43,076 bases of DNA, from contig NW_013657645.1 of assembly GCF_000142905.1 (NCBI RefSeq), positions 7,883 to 50,958 on the forward strand, written 5' to 3'. The translations under genes were made by a program, and so were the position numbers. The notes below the pieces were generated by a model that searched no databases, was not told the DNA's origin, and worked only from the letters and a program-made list of their open reading frames with translations. Source of the DNA: Thecamonas trahens ATCC 50062. Lineage: Eukaryota; Apusozoa; Apusomonadida; Apusomonadidae. Positions 12,001-23,100 of this stretch are shown here, piece after piece (positions within the stretch are counted from its first letter, which is position 1; each line of letters opens with the position of its first letter).

Positions 12001-14383
12001 GTTGGCAGACGTCGGGTACATGCTTGCGCACGCGTCGCTTCCGCCAGGGGTGGCGTCGTGGTCGTGCGCGCCGGTGGCGATTCTGCACGACGACGGCGTC
12101 GATCCTCTCCTGCCGGTGGTTGCCCACGCCGCCGCCGCTGGCGTACCCGAGTCCAAGCTCCTCATTGTCCCGCTTCACTCACACTCGGTATGGCGCGCAC
12201 CTAGTGAGCCTGAGAGCACGAGTGGAGTGTCCGCCTCGAGTAGTGCCGGAACCGGCACCAGCGGCAGCGGATGGCCTGCCGCCTCGCGCGAGGTGGGCGA
12301 GCCTGCGCCGGGCGCCGCGAGTCTACTCGCCTCGGGCATGTCGAATCCTGCGCTGGCCGCGAGGGCGGGTGCAGGCGCAACCGCTGGCGCGGTGTCTGGC
12401 CTCAACACCTCGGCGCGGCGCGGGCTGGGGCGGGTGCGAGGGAGCGGTGCCGGAGGCGGGAGCGGGAGCCCAGTGAGTCTAGGAGGTTTGGTCGCCGCGG
12501 CGCCGACAGGTTCAACCGGCGCGTCGGAGCTGCAGCGGGCGTCGCTGGAGACGACGATGGCCGGGCGTCTGCTGAGCTCTAAGCTCGACGGCGGGCTCGG
12601 ATGGGGCCCGCCGGTCAAGTCTGTACTGGACGCCGCCAACTCGTGGGGCCGATGGGTGGTGCTCACCGATGTGGACGAGGCACCGCAAGAGGTGCTCGAC
12701 GAGCTTGCGCGGTACGTCATGGGGCTCTCACCGGCGGTGACGCACACGGCGTTCCGGCTGTTTGTGCTGGCGAGCCCGGTCATCTCACTCCCGCAGCCGC
12801 TTCTCTCGCAATGCGTGACGCTTGTGGCGCAGGCCGCGCCGAGCGTGCGGTCGAGCGTGATGAGCGCGTTCAGCCACAACGGCGAGAAGCTGAGCAAGGC
12901 ACTCTCTGCCGACCGCCGAACGAGCTGGCGGCGCGCAGCGGTGGGTGTGTTCTTTGTGCATGCGCTTGTTCGTGGGCGATTCCGGTTTGAGCCGCAGGGC
13001 TGGTCGTGGCCTGTGGCGCTGCCGAGCTTGGCCACCGAGGTCGAGGTGCTTGGGGTGCTCGAGCGCGAGCTTGCAGCGCGGCCAGTCGGGCGTGACATCG
13101 AGCATGTGCTGGCCTTCGTCCGTGGATGGGCCCGCGACGTGGCGTACGGTCCGCTCTTTGGTGCGCCGCTGGACCGCTGGATTGTGGAGGCGCTGCTGCG
13201 GTCGGTGCTGCGGCCAGAGATTGCGGACGAGAGCCGCAACTTTGTGCTCCGCGGCGAGTACGTGCTACCCAAGGCGTCTGCCGGACTCCCGTCCGAGTAT
13301 CTCGAGCATGTCAAGACCCAGTTTAGCAGCGACGATCCGGCGAGCGTGTTCGGCCTCCCGGATTCGGTGACGAGCGAGGCCAACCGGAAGCATGTCCACC
13401 ACTTGCTTGCCGCACTGGCAAGCCTCGATCTTGTGCACGCAGACTCTGACTCGGTTCCGCCTCCGCGACACACAATCTCGTCGTGGTCGGACGAGGCAAC
13501 GACGGTCATTGCCACGCTTGCACAGCGGGTGCCGGAGCAGATTCCGGGGAAGCTGGTGGCGGTGCCGGATCACGCGTCGCTGAGCGTGAAGCTTGTGGCG
13601 CGGCAGGTGAGTCGGTACAACAAGTTGCTCCAAGTAGTCCATGACTCGCTGGCGGAGCTGAGCGCGGCGCTCGCCGGTCGGGCGGTGCTGAGCCTCGAGC
13701 ACGAAGTGCTCTGCGAGCAGCTTCTTCGCGGGCTTATTCCGTTTCAGTGGGCGGTTGTCTCTTACGAGCACATGTACGGCCTGCAAAGGTTCCTCGATGA
13801 TCTTGCGCGGCGTGTGGCGAGCGTGCGGCGGGTGTGCAGCGGCGAGGCTGCCGGCGGCCTACATGCCGGCTCGGTCGATGTCTCGATCCTCTTTGCCCCG
13901 CGCGAGCTGTTTGCGGCGGTCCGCGAGGCGGCCGCGGCGGCACTGGAGACGACCTTGGACATGGTCGAGGTGCGTCTCTCGTTTGCGGCCGATGAGGTTC
14001 AGGCCGCGACGGCGGCAGGGGGCGGCGGCAGCGCTCGCGCGCGTGCCGGCCTGTGCGTCGATGGTCTCTGGATCCAGGGCGCGCAGTGGTCTCCGGACCG
14101 CAGCGTGGTGATGGAGAGCAGCGAGAGTGCCGGATCTGCACCGATGCCACGCGGGGTGCTGAGCGGCGTGGCTGTTCGCAAGCATGAAGATGCCCAAGCC
14201 GAGGCTGGAGTGGTGCGGGTGGCTGTCCCTGTGTGGTCGACCGAGTGGCGAGCCGAGACGCCGCTGGTGTGGGTGGAGCTCGACGCGTCGCCGACGCTGC
14301 ATGTTGATGCTGTGCATGCGGTGGAGGACGAGTGGGCGCTGCGGAGCGTGGCGCTGCTGTGCGAGGCGCCAAACAGGGTGTAG
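67..14383 (+). CDS. Divergent axonemal-type dynein heavy chain
   Basis: About 4,772 residues once two single-base frameshifts are allowed for. Dynein heavy chains are microtubule motors of the ciliary axoneme or cytoplasm. Visible in order: a Ser/Pro-rich N-terminus; a short Tudor/chromo-like stretch near residues 255-320; the linker (DHC_N2 type, about residues 1150-1450, ending in the FPRFFFL signature); AAA1 with P-loop GEHSTGKT (5326-5349); AAA2 with GSPASGKS (6463-6486) and Walker B VFDGPL; AAA3 with GPSGAGKT (7566-7589); AAA4 with GATAAQRTS (about 8630); a coiled-coil stalk and microtubule-binding tip (about 9300-10330); AAA5; AAA6; and the dynein C-terminal domain ending SVALLCE. AAA1 Walker B reads INDVDRL instead of FDEFNRI, so the main ATPase site looks degenerate. 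The reading frame changes at 7068-7071 (GGGG) and 7630-7633 (CCCC), each fixed by one extra base. No stop precedes the ATG in frame, so the true start may lie upstream. A Gly/Ser-rich insert lies near 12200-12600. The subclass (inner arm, outer arm or other) was not assigned. Confidence 0.93.
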
Positions 14384-14391
14384 CTAGCTAC

Positions 14392-14403
14392 TAAACGCGT
14401 TTA
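14392..14403. other. Perfect 12-bp palindrome between two convergent stop codons
   Basis: TAAACGCGTTTA is its own reverse complement and fills most of the 21-bp spacer between the dynein stop (14383) and the K+ channel stop (14405). It could take part in 3'-end formation on both strands, but a chance palindrome is possible. No canonical AATAAA is present. Confidence 0.3.
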
Positions 14404-14404
14404 T

Positions 14405-17172
14405 CTACCGCTTGCGATGAGTGGGTGTGCGACCTGGGAGTGGCGGCATGATCGGCGTCAGGCCGTCAAGGCCGGGAGCCGGCTCGGGCATGGCCGACGG
14501 TGGGTGGGGCCGGTTGCGGGGATGGGTGCGTCCGCGGGGGGCGCGCGGGCGCGAGCCGCGCGGGCGCGAGCCTGCGGCGTAGGGCGAGCCTGTGGCGTGG
14601 GAGACGCCGCGTAGGGGGTGCGAGGACGGCGGCGGCGCCGTGGCCGGGCCAGCTGAGCGCTCGAGGAGGATGGCGAGGGCGGCGTTGATGGACGAGAACT
14701 GGGCGTCGACCTTGAGCTCGAGCGACGCAACTTCGCGCTGGAGCGAGTTGAGTGCCGCCGAGTCCTCTTCCATGAGCGCGGACGTGGCAGCGGTGAGGGC
14801 GTCGATGCGGTCAGAGACGTCAGTGCGGCTGGCGGCAGCGGCGGAATCAGCGTAGGACTCGTGCGGGAGGCGGAAGGAGACCGAGTGGTCGCGGGGGCGC
14901 GAGCTTGTCGAGTTTGCGCGCGGGCGCGGGCTCGAGCATGGCGAGCTGTCGTCGTCGAGGGAAAGGGCGCTGATGGCCGCAGTCGAGGAGGGATCGAGAC
15001 GACGGAGGAGGTGCTTGCGGCGCTTGTAGCCAGTCTTGTCGGCCGACTTGAAGGAGCGGAAGGACATGGAGCGAAGCATGGCGCCCTGGCGCGCAATCTC
15101 GTACTCAAGCCGCGAGATGGCGGCCGACTTTTCGTGCGGGTAGTCCTGCTGGGCCCAGTGGAGGAGCGAGGGCTGGCCGGGCGGCGGCTGGCGATCGGTG
15201 CCTGCGGACGATGTCGAGGCGTTGAGCATGGACGCGCCGCGGATGGTGGAGACACGCTCGAGGTTGTTGGCAGCGGTGGCGGTGAGAGTCGCGGTTGTGA
15301 TCTCTGGCTCCGTCCGTGGCGTTGCCGGGACGCCGATGCCGGGCGCCGAGGCAGAGTGCGACGCGCGCGAGCGGCGCGAGTGCGAGTGCGAGCGGGAGCG
15401 GGAGCGCGGACAGGCGCGCTCGCACGAGCTGTTTCCGGAGAGGCCCGATGTGTCTGCGTCACCGGTGTTGTCAGCCGAGCACGAGTCGACAGACTCAGAG
15501 TAGGCCTCTGTGGCGTCCACGAGGCGGGGGCCGGACGGCAAGCCTGTGAACGAGAGGCGAAGGGCGCGGGAGTCGGCGGCGAGCTTGGCGTCGGTGGCGC
15601 GGACGAGGTCGGCCATGGAGGCGGACTTGGTGGGGGCGAGTGGGGACGAGGTGTTGAGGACAGACGAGGTGCGGGTAGCGGCGAGGCCAGAGGAGGATAT
15701 GCCGGAGCGGAGGCGGAGGCGCTCGAGCAGATAGTTGACGTCCGCATGGAGGTCGAGGAGCTCGATGAAGATCTCCTCAAAGATGGCGGCGTAGTCGGCC
15801 TCGGTCTTGGTGTTCATGGACGAGAGCGAGTGCTTGAGCTTGCGCCATGTGCGGAGGGCAGCGTACATGGTGCGCTCCGCGGTGCGCACGGCGCGACGGG
15901 CGCGGAACGAGGGCCGCGCTTTGACGGCGCGACGGGCGCGCGAGTAGGCCCACGCCTTTTGGATGACGACGGCTGCCGACGGCGCAACGAGACGGCGCGA
16001 GCGGTCGCGGCGGAGAAAGGTGACGACCTTGGCCTCTTGCAGCGAGAGCGCGAGGCGGCGCTGGACGAGGGCGACGAGGAGGGCGGTGAGAAGGAGGCCG
16101 ATGAGGGCAGTGACAAAGGCGGAGATGCGGCCGGAGAGCGTGGTGACGACAATGTCGCCGTAGCCGACGGTGACGAGGGTGATGCCGAGAAACCAGATCG
16201 AGTCGCCAAACTGGGCGTGCTGCGGATTGTCGATGCGCTCGGCAATGTGGACAATGTACGAAAGAACCGCAACGAGGGTCGAGAGCAAGCCGGCGACGAC
16301 CGAGTATGGGTGGGCATCGAGGATGGTCTTGAGCACAAAAAGATTGGAGAACTCGACGTCGGAGAGCGCGCCGATAAACTGCGAGCCGCGCCGGAAGAGG
16401 AACGAGTGATCGCGAATGTAGCGCGGGATAAGATAGGCGCGGAGAAACATGAGGATGAGGATGGGGAGCGGATGCGGACTTCCGAGTCGCTCCGCTCGCG
16501 CATGACGTCGTAGTCGATCCGCTGAACCGCGGGTAGGTCCAGGAACGGGCCGGCGTGGACGGCACAGATTACCATCTCAAACGCGCACGAGACAGCGAGC
16601 GGCGAGGTGAAGACCGTTGACGACGCCGGCGTCAGATCCTTCAGCCGCAGCAGACGATGTGCGAGGCTAAAGTACGAGTACACAGTCCAGAGCAGGCCGA
16701 TCGTGGAGAGCGAGACAAATGCTTTGAGGATGGTGGAGATGAAAGTGGGTTGTCCATCGTGGGCGTGCTCGATCTCGTGCTGTCATGCCGCCCCGTCATG
16801 ACCGTGACCACAGCCAACCCAGACATCACAGCCAGCCGTCACCACACGGTCCCCGCCCGCCCGTGAGTCCTAACCATCACCCACACCCGCACACACTCTC
16901 TCCCTTACTCCATCTCGCCGTCATCCGTCACATACCGAGAGACATGCAAGACCAAGGCCTACAAGGGCAAGGATGACGGTAGCACGCGAGATCTTGCGCT
17001 GCTTGCGCTGGATGGCGACCTCGGGCACGCCGGCCTTGCGGGCAAACTCCGCCGTGGTCGGCACAGCTTGACCAGTACCAAACGAAGCCGACATGCGAAC
17101 CATGTTGACCACCGCCGACGAGCCCTTCTCCCGTCGTCGTGAGGGATGGAAGACAGACGGAAAGCCCACCAT
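14405..17172 (-). CDS. SK-type Ca2+/calmodulin-gated potassium channel
   Basis: About 870 residues after removing an intron (16780-16935) and allowing one missing base in the GGGG run at 16463-16466 (plus strand). SK/IK channels are voltage-insensitive K+ channels opened by Ca2+ through bound calmodulin. Exon 1 encodes an N-terminus and S1 (ATVILALVGLGLACLS). Exon 2 continues with the SK-like S1-S2 stretch (AFVSLSTIGLLW), S3 (EMVICAVH), MFLRAYLIPRYI, the pore with selectivity filter TVGYGDI, S6 (LLTALLVALVQRRLALS), and a calmodulin-binding helix region containing VIQKAWAYSRARR. A long Ser/Arg-rich tail carries a short coiled coil near the C-terminus. The exon junction is phase 0 and restores SK alignment, and the summed exon length is a multiple of three only if the missing base is added. 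The start at 17172 is uncertain; ATGs at 17103 and 17094 are alternatives. It is convergent with the dynein gene. Confidence 0.88.
16780..16935 (-). other. 156-nt GT-AG intron in the K+ channel gene
   Basis: The minus-strand donor is GTATGT, directly after the Ser codon that closes exon 1. The acceptor is CAG before HEIEHAHDG. Reading through meets an in-frame TGA four codons after the last exon-1 codon. Splicing joins phase-0 ends and rebuilds the S1-S2 segment typical of SK channels. The acceptor has little polypyrimidine. Confidence 0.8.
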
Positions 17173-17240
17173 GTCCCGTCGGTGACTTCCTCCAAAGTCA
17201 GGTTACCCACACCCCCGACCACCCATACACACACTCTCTC

Positions 17241-17380
17241 TCACTCTCTCTCCCCCTGGCTGCTCACCCGTAGATCAACTGCCATGACCCCCCCCCCTCC
17301 CCCCCGACCCTCCCAAGCTCATCCTTCAAAAATTGTCCCCATCACCCCCCACCCCCCACCCCCACCACCCCAACCCCCCC
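17241..17380. repeat. Left copy of the sequence flanking the assembly gap
   Basis: This 140-bp C-rich block is nearly identical to 17491-17630 on the other side of the N gap, including the shared core GTAGATCAACTGCCATGACC. The differences are mostly lengths of C runs (TGGCTGC versus TGGCCTGCC) plus one T/C change. This fits one locus represented twice. Confidence 0.85.
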
Positions 17381-17384
17381 ATGA

Positions 17385-17484
17385 NNNNNNNNNNNNNNNN
17401 NNNNNNNNNNNNNNNNNNNNNNNNNNNNNNNNNNNNNNNNNNNNNNNNNNNNNNNNNNNNNNNNNNNNNNNNNNNNNNNNNNNN
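17385..17484. other. Assembly gap of exactly 100 N
   Basis: The round length suggests a placeholder gap of unknown size. It lies in the divergent spacer upstream of the K+ channel and peroxidase genes, so promoter sequence could be missing or duplicated here. Confidence 0.98.
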
Positions 17485-17490
17485 GTAATC

Positions 17491-17630
17491 TCACTCTCTC
17501 TCCCCCCTGGCCTGCCTCACCCGTAGATCAACTGCCATGACCCCCCCCCTCCCCCCGACCCCCCCAAGCTCCATCCTTCAAAAATTGTCCCCATCACCCC
17601 CACCCCCACCCCCCACCACCCCAACGCCCC
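17491..17630. repeat. Right copy of the sequence flanking the assembly gap
   Basis: This is the partner of 17241-17380. It has longer C runs than the left copy, which fits a less accurate contig end on the left. It ends in poly-C up to about 17640. Confidence 0.85.
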
Positions 17631-17639
17631 CCCCCCCCC

Positions 17640-18042
17640 CTCCGCATAGGCCAACGAGCAAAAATTTCTCCGCACGACCGTCAAAGCCAATCACCACCGC
17701 TAATTTACTGGCGGGAAAAGCCCCCGTTGCAACGACGACCAACACAATCACAATCAATGACTACCGTTGCAATTTGGCGGTTCGACATTCGTCTCCCTTT
17801 TTCAGAGCGCTGAAAAAGCGGAATTTTTTTTGGTTCGGTTTGTGGCAGAAATCGTAACGCGCGTCATTCTCATTAACGTTCTTTGTTCATCAACTTACGA
17901 TTGTTGTGCTTGTTGGCTCACGCGCGTGCAAAGGTCATTCGTTCTTCCACGTCTGCCCTCCCTCCCTCCGCTTCCCCCGCTCCCCCCCCCTCCCGCATAC
18001 TCCCCCCCACACACACACCTTCTGTGTAACTGAGGTTTGAGT
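17640..18042. promoter_or_regulatory. Divergent promoter region, K+ channel and peroxidase
   Basis: This AT-richer island sits between two genes read in opposite directions. It contains CCAAT at 17687-17691, GGCGGGAAA at 17710-17718 (matches the E2F/DP consensus), a direct repeat CCGTTGCAA near 17723 and 17764, and a 9-bp stem hairpin at 17797-17818. A pyrimidine tract and CA run precede the peroxidase ATG. These are sequence matches only and no factor binding is shown. Confidence 0.4.
17797..17818. promoter_or_regulatory. Perfect inverted repeat in the divergent promoter
   Basis: CTTTTTCAG, then AGCG, then CTGAAAAAG. The two 9-base arms are exact reverse complements. It could be a palindromic protein-binding site or a hairpin in a 5' leader. 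Confidence 0.5.
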
Positions 18043-20075
18043 ATGCCTGGTACGATGACTGGTATGGTGGTTGCTGTCGTGGCACTCGCCTCGCTTCTCC
18101 TCGCACCGCACCTTGCCCTCGGTGGCTCGGTCCCGCCGTGGGCAACGTACACCTTTGATGGCAAAACCAACCGAGGTGACGGAGTCGGTGCGGCTGGGAC
18201 CAACCTCGCGCGGTACCTTGGTTACCATTATCCGGACGGCTCGTCTTCTATGGAGTTTGCGTCGCGGCCAAAGTGCTGTGACCTCGAGGCGTTTTTCCGT
18301 GTCGAAGTCGACCAGCCGTCGCTGGAAGGCCTCAATGTGGCCACCATGTCCTTTGGCCAATTCTCGCTCTCGCACGATGTGGCCCTCACGCCCGACTCGA
18401 CCGACCTTCATCCCAACCCCGAGTCATGCACCTCGCTCCATCGCATGAAGTATGTGCCGGGCTCGTCGCCGCGGGAGCATGTCAACGTCGTCACCTCGTT
18501 CATCGACTTGTCCCAGGTCTACGGCTCAGACGATGCCAAGGCCCTGGCGCTCCGCACTCTCTCGGGCGGCAAGCTCAAGACCGGGCCGGGCAACCTCCCG
18601 CCGCGCGGGTGCAAGACCCTTGGCGTCAACATGGGCAACCCCATCCATGGCGTGTCCAACGAGCAGCTCTTTTGCGTCGGCGACACCCGCGGGAACGAGA
18701 ACATCATGCTCCTCGCCTTCCACGCCATCTTTGTCCGCGAGCACAACCGCCTCGCGGATGAGCTTGCTGCCGCACACCCGCGGTGGTCCGACGACGAGCT
18801 CTTTTCAAGGCCCGCGCCATCAACATTGCCCAGTACCAGCAGATCACCTTCTACGAGTACTCGCGCGCCATCCTCGGCGACGCCGTCTTTGACCGCCTCA
18901 TCGGCCCGTACTCTGGCTACGACCCGGCCATCCGCCCCGAGGTCTCGGCCGAGTTCTCGCAGGGCTCGTTCCGCTTTACCCACGGCCAGATCCCCGAAGT
19001 TGTCGTCGACATGACCACCCCGTCGAGCCCGTACCTCCGCTCGCTCTCCGAGTTCTTCTTCAACCCCAAGGAGCTCGCCGGCCGCGGCGTCGACGCCTTT
19101 ATGCACGGCATGTTGCTCTACCCGTCGCAGGAGGTCGACGCCCAGTACGCCAAGACCCTCATTGACTTTCCGCACCTCCTCGCTCTCGACTGCATGCGCG
19201 TCCGCGACCTCGGCCTCGCCTCGTTTGAGCACGCCCGCGCCCACTACGGCATCGCCTCGCCGGTCACTGACGTCCCGCGCAAGCTCGCGCTCCTCGACGT
19301 CTACGCCTCGTCGTCCGAGGGCACCGACCTCTTCACCGGCGGTCTCGCCGAGGAGCACGAGGTCGGCTCGTCGTTTGGCCCGGTCTTCAATGCCATCTAT
19401 GCCCAGCAGTTGCTTGCCCTCCGTGACGGCGACCCGTACTGGTTCGAGAACCCGTCGTACGCCCTCCTCTCTGCCGCCGAGCGCACCGCCGCCCGCGCCA
19501 CAACCCTCGCCCACATCATCCGCCGCAACACCGACATCCCGGCAGACCTCGTCCCCGACAATGCCTTCAAGATGCCGTTCTACTCGGCAAACACTGCGTC
19601 GTCGGGTGGCGTCGCTACGTCCACCTCGTCGGCTTCGGGCTCGACGTCGTCACCCGCCTCCCAGTCGACCGCAGACGGCCACGTCTACCCCACCGCGCCT
19701 GCCGCCTCCAACAACGCCGAGCTCAGGTACCTCCGCGCCCTCACAGGCATCACCGTCGTCGGCTTCCTCGTCGTCCTCGCCTCGGCCGCTGTCCTCGCCG
19801 CCACCGCCTACCGCCTCGTCAACCGGCCCACCGCCGCCCCGGTCGCCTCGACCAAGCGCTCCTCCGGCCTCGCCCGCTCGGTCAAGCCGCCGCGCAAGGA
19901 TGCGAACCGCTTTGACGGCGGCGCCTCACTCATCCACCTCGGCTATACCGTCTCGCCCGAGCACTCGGCCTCTTACGAGGGTGACGTCTGGATGTCGCAC
20001 GTCTCGTCCGACGACCTCTCGTCCTCGCCGCGCGCTCCTGCTGCCGCTGCCGCCGCTGCCAAGCCGCGCGCGTGA
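18043..20075 (+). CDS. Membrane-anchored animal-type haem peroxidase
   Basis: About 677 residues with one missing base allowed for in TTTT at 18802-18805. This is the peroxidase-cyclooxygenase superfamily (myeloperoxidase, peroxidasin), which oxidises halides or phenols with H2O2. Seen: signal peptide (residues 1-28); distal-haem segment FGQFSLSHD with His111; the Ca-loop-like TSFIDLSQVYGSD; GDTRGNE, where Arg216 and Glu219 match the catalytic Arg and haem-linking Glu of myeloperoxidase; FHAIFVREHNRLADEL; SFRFTHG with the likely proximal His (residue 314); and the late family motif as RVRDLG in place of RGRDHG. A Ser/Thr-rich stalk leads to one membrane helix (about 19735-19820) and a basic cytoplasmic tail, so the enzyme domain should face outward or the lumen. 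The Asp that precedes the distal His in myeloperoxidase is Ser here, so one ester link to haem is probably absent. The start is the ATG at 18043, giving a clean signal peptide. Confidence 0.88.
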
Positions 20076-20146
20076 GCAAGCAAGTGAGAGTGTGTGCAAC
20101 GCGTTTCGTAGTTTTTTTACCTTAGCCAGCCAAGGGGGTGGTGAGC

Positions 20147-23100
20147 TTACTCGTCGCCGATGACCTTGCGAACAAAGTCAAAGAAGGAGAACTCGTTGGT
20201 GGCAATGCCGCTGGTGTAGACATAGTACGAGGCGAGCGAGGAGGAGAACATGGCCTTGGCGTAGGCCTCGGGCAGGCGGTCGACGAGGGCCTGGACCGAG
20301 CCGACGTGCTCGATGAGGATGGGCGGGACGCAGCGGGCAAGCATCGGGTCGCGGATGGCGTGGTTCTCAAAGAGATCCGAATCCTCGATGGCGTCGACGA
20401 GGACGTTGATCTTGGACGAGAGGACGTCGGTGAGCTCGGTGCGGCGGCCGCGGCCGGCGGCATGCTCCTTGACGAGCGCGCGGTACTCGAGCCGGGCGTT
20501 CTCCTCCACGAGGTCCTGGATCTGCGTGGCGTACGTGTCGTAGAACTCGGGCACGTTGTCCGGGTCCTTCACGCACATGAGCTTGTCAAACTCCTCGTCG
20601 TCGAGCGTGAGCGCGGCGAGGACTTCCTTGGACGACGACGTCACGCCGCCCTTGTTCGTCGACGCGTCCTTGAAGACCACCACGCCGCCGTCCTCGAGGA
20701 TGGTGCGCGCCTCGGGCGTCACAAACAGGTTCGCGCCCTCCACGAGGTACTTGAACCGCGGCGTGCCGTCCTCCTTGAACACCGACGCCACGTTGCTGGC
20801 GTTGATCGACTCGGGCCGCCCACCGCACGGCACAAACAGGTCGGCCTCAAAGAGCGGGTGCAGGTGGAAGCCGTTGCGGAACGCGTCGCCGGCACGCACC
20901 TTCTCGCCGTTGGGCAGCGTCACGTCGGTGTCGTCGACGTTGACAAAGAAGCCGCCCTCCGAGAGCTTGGACTGGTCAAAGGCCTCGCCCATGAGCCGGC
21001 CCCTGGCCAGGCGCTCAAGCTCCGTGCGGTCGAGCCCGTTGGGGTCGTACAGCACACCCGAGCCGTCCACAATCGCCTTGGTGATGTCCTTGGAGATGAG
21101 GATTTCGTTCGAGCCGAGGTCGCCGTCCGGCCCGCCGGTCTGCACCTTGGTCACCGTCGACTCGTCGATGCCGGCGTCCGCCAGGGCCTCGGTCACAAAC
21201 TTGTGCACCGACCGCGTCGTCATGCCGTACGTGTCGTGCGGGATGCCGCCAATCGACGGCGGCTTGCCCGTCGTGAACGCCTTCCAGTACGGGTACCCAC
21301 GGTGCTTGGCGTAGAGGCATGCCCACTCCATGAGGTCGGCCGTGTGCTCGTCCGGGCCGAGGAAGAGCACCTCGGGCTGCCCATGGTAGTCGAGAATCGA
21401 CTCGTCGTCGATGATGACGTCGAGGACAGACGAGATGTACTTGCGGAACTTGAGCTCCGGCTGCGCCTGCCGGTCCTGCCCGAGCAGGATCGTGCCCTTG
21501 GAGCCAAACTCAGGAATGTCCTTGTTCTTGAGGTTCTGCGTGTGCGCCAGGTTGTAGTTCTCCACAAACAGCGCCTCGTAGTTCTTGGCGTACGCCGCCT
21601 CGTCGCGCGACTTGATCAGCCGCACGCCGCCACGCGCCACGTCGCGGAACCGCACGTGGAAGCCGTGGAAGTCGTTCGCCATCGACATGATGATCCCGTA
21701 CGGAATGTCCGGGAACATGTGCGAGTAGTCCGAGAGGAACTGCGGGTTGAGCCGGAACGACACCGCCGCACGCCGGGTCTTGTAAAAGTTGGTCTTCACC
21801 ACACTCGAGTTGAACTCGAGCGTCTCCGAGAGAATGTGCTGCTCGTCGCCCACAGACGCCTCGGACGCAATCCGCTCCTCGAGCGCCGCAATCTCCTCCG
21901 CAGACGGCGTTGCCGCCACAGCAGGGTTGAACCGTGCGTCAAACGCGCCAAAGATCGACTTGAACAGCTGGAAGTTGCGCACAATGGTCTTGACCACCGC
22001 AGGCTCTGAGAACTGCGACGCACGCAGGTGCTTGCCCACGCCCAGCAGCCGCCGCCGCTTGACAGGATCCGTCTCCACGTCGAGCAGCGCCTGGTAGTCA
22101 ACCACCGTCGCCGGCGAAAAGTAGCTCACGTACTTGGTCACCGCAGAGATGTACGCGTACTCGCGCGCAGAGATCTGGCCCTGCAGGAAGTACGGCGAGA
22201 GGTGCGGCGAGACAGGCATCGTCAGCTGGAGCGAGATGAGGTCCGCGAGCTCCTTCACCGCAGCGTCCGACGCCTCGCCGCCAATGTACAGCGTGTACAC
22301 CGCAATGCCGTTGGCAAACGACTCAACAAGCTTCCGCTCGCACACCAGGTTCGACGCAAAGATGAGCTTCGAAATGTCGGCCAGCGACGTGTTGTGCGAC
22401 AAAGGCCGCGCCGCCACAAGCAGCGGGATCGACCCGTCGTGCCCGCGCCGCGGGTGCACCTCGATCACAGGCGACATCCGCTTCACCGCAGCGTCGATGA
22501 TCGACTGGTACCGCGGGAGCAGCTTGGGTGCCGTCTCGCGCAGAAAGTGCTTCGACGCAATCTTGGTCAGCTCAGTGTCCTCCATCGCGCACGGCTTGTG
22601 GTCCTCCATGTCCACCACATACAGCCCGAGCCGCGCCGAGCCATACGGCACCGCTGTGCCCTTGGACGTAAAGTGCGAGACCGAGTACACCGGGTTGCTC
22701 CGCGTCTCAGACAGCTGCTTGATGTACGTCTCCAGCCGCTGCTCCGTCTCTTCGCGTGCGTCCTGCCGCGCCGCAGAGAGGTAGAACGCCGACGACTCGT
22801 TCTCCATGTTGAGCTTGATCGCCTCGGCAGAGCCCGACTGCGCCGCAAGCCGCTTGGCAGCCACGTAGCCCTGCACGTGGCCCACAACCTCCTCGGGCGT
22901 GAACCGGTTAAAGTACATCCGGTGCAGCTCGAGCTTGTCGTAGTAGTGCGAGAGCTCGGAGCGGATGAGCGACGCGCGGAACACACCCTGCTCGTACAGC
23001 ATCTGCGCCACCGCGTTCATGTGCTCCTCCTGCGCCGGGTTCGACCCGCTCAGCTTCTCCAGCGGCGCCCGCGGCGCAGCCGTATGTCCAGAGTCGCGTG

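Noticed and set aside
12175-13515. 446-codon minus-strand open frame inside the dynein gene
   Set aside because: Low-complexity Ser/Arg/Thr translation opposite well-conserved AAA6 and C-terminal domain coding.
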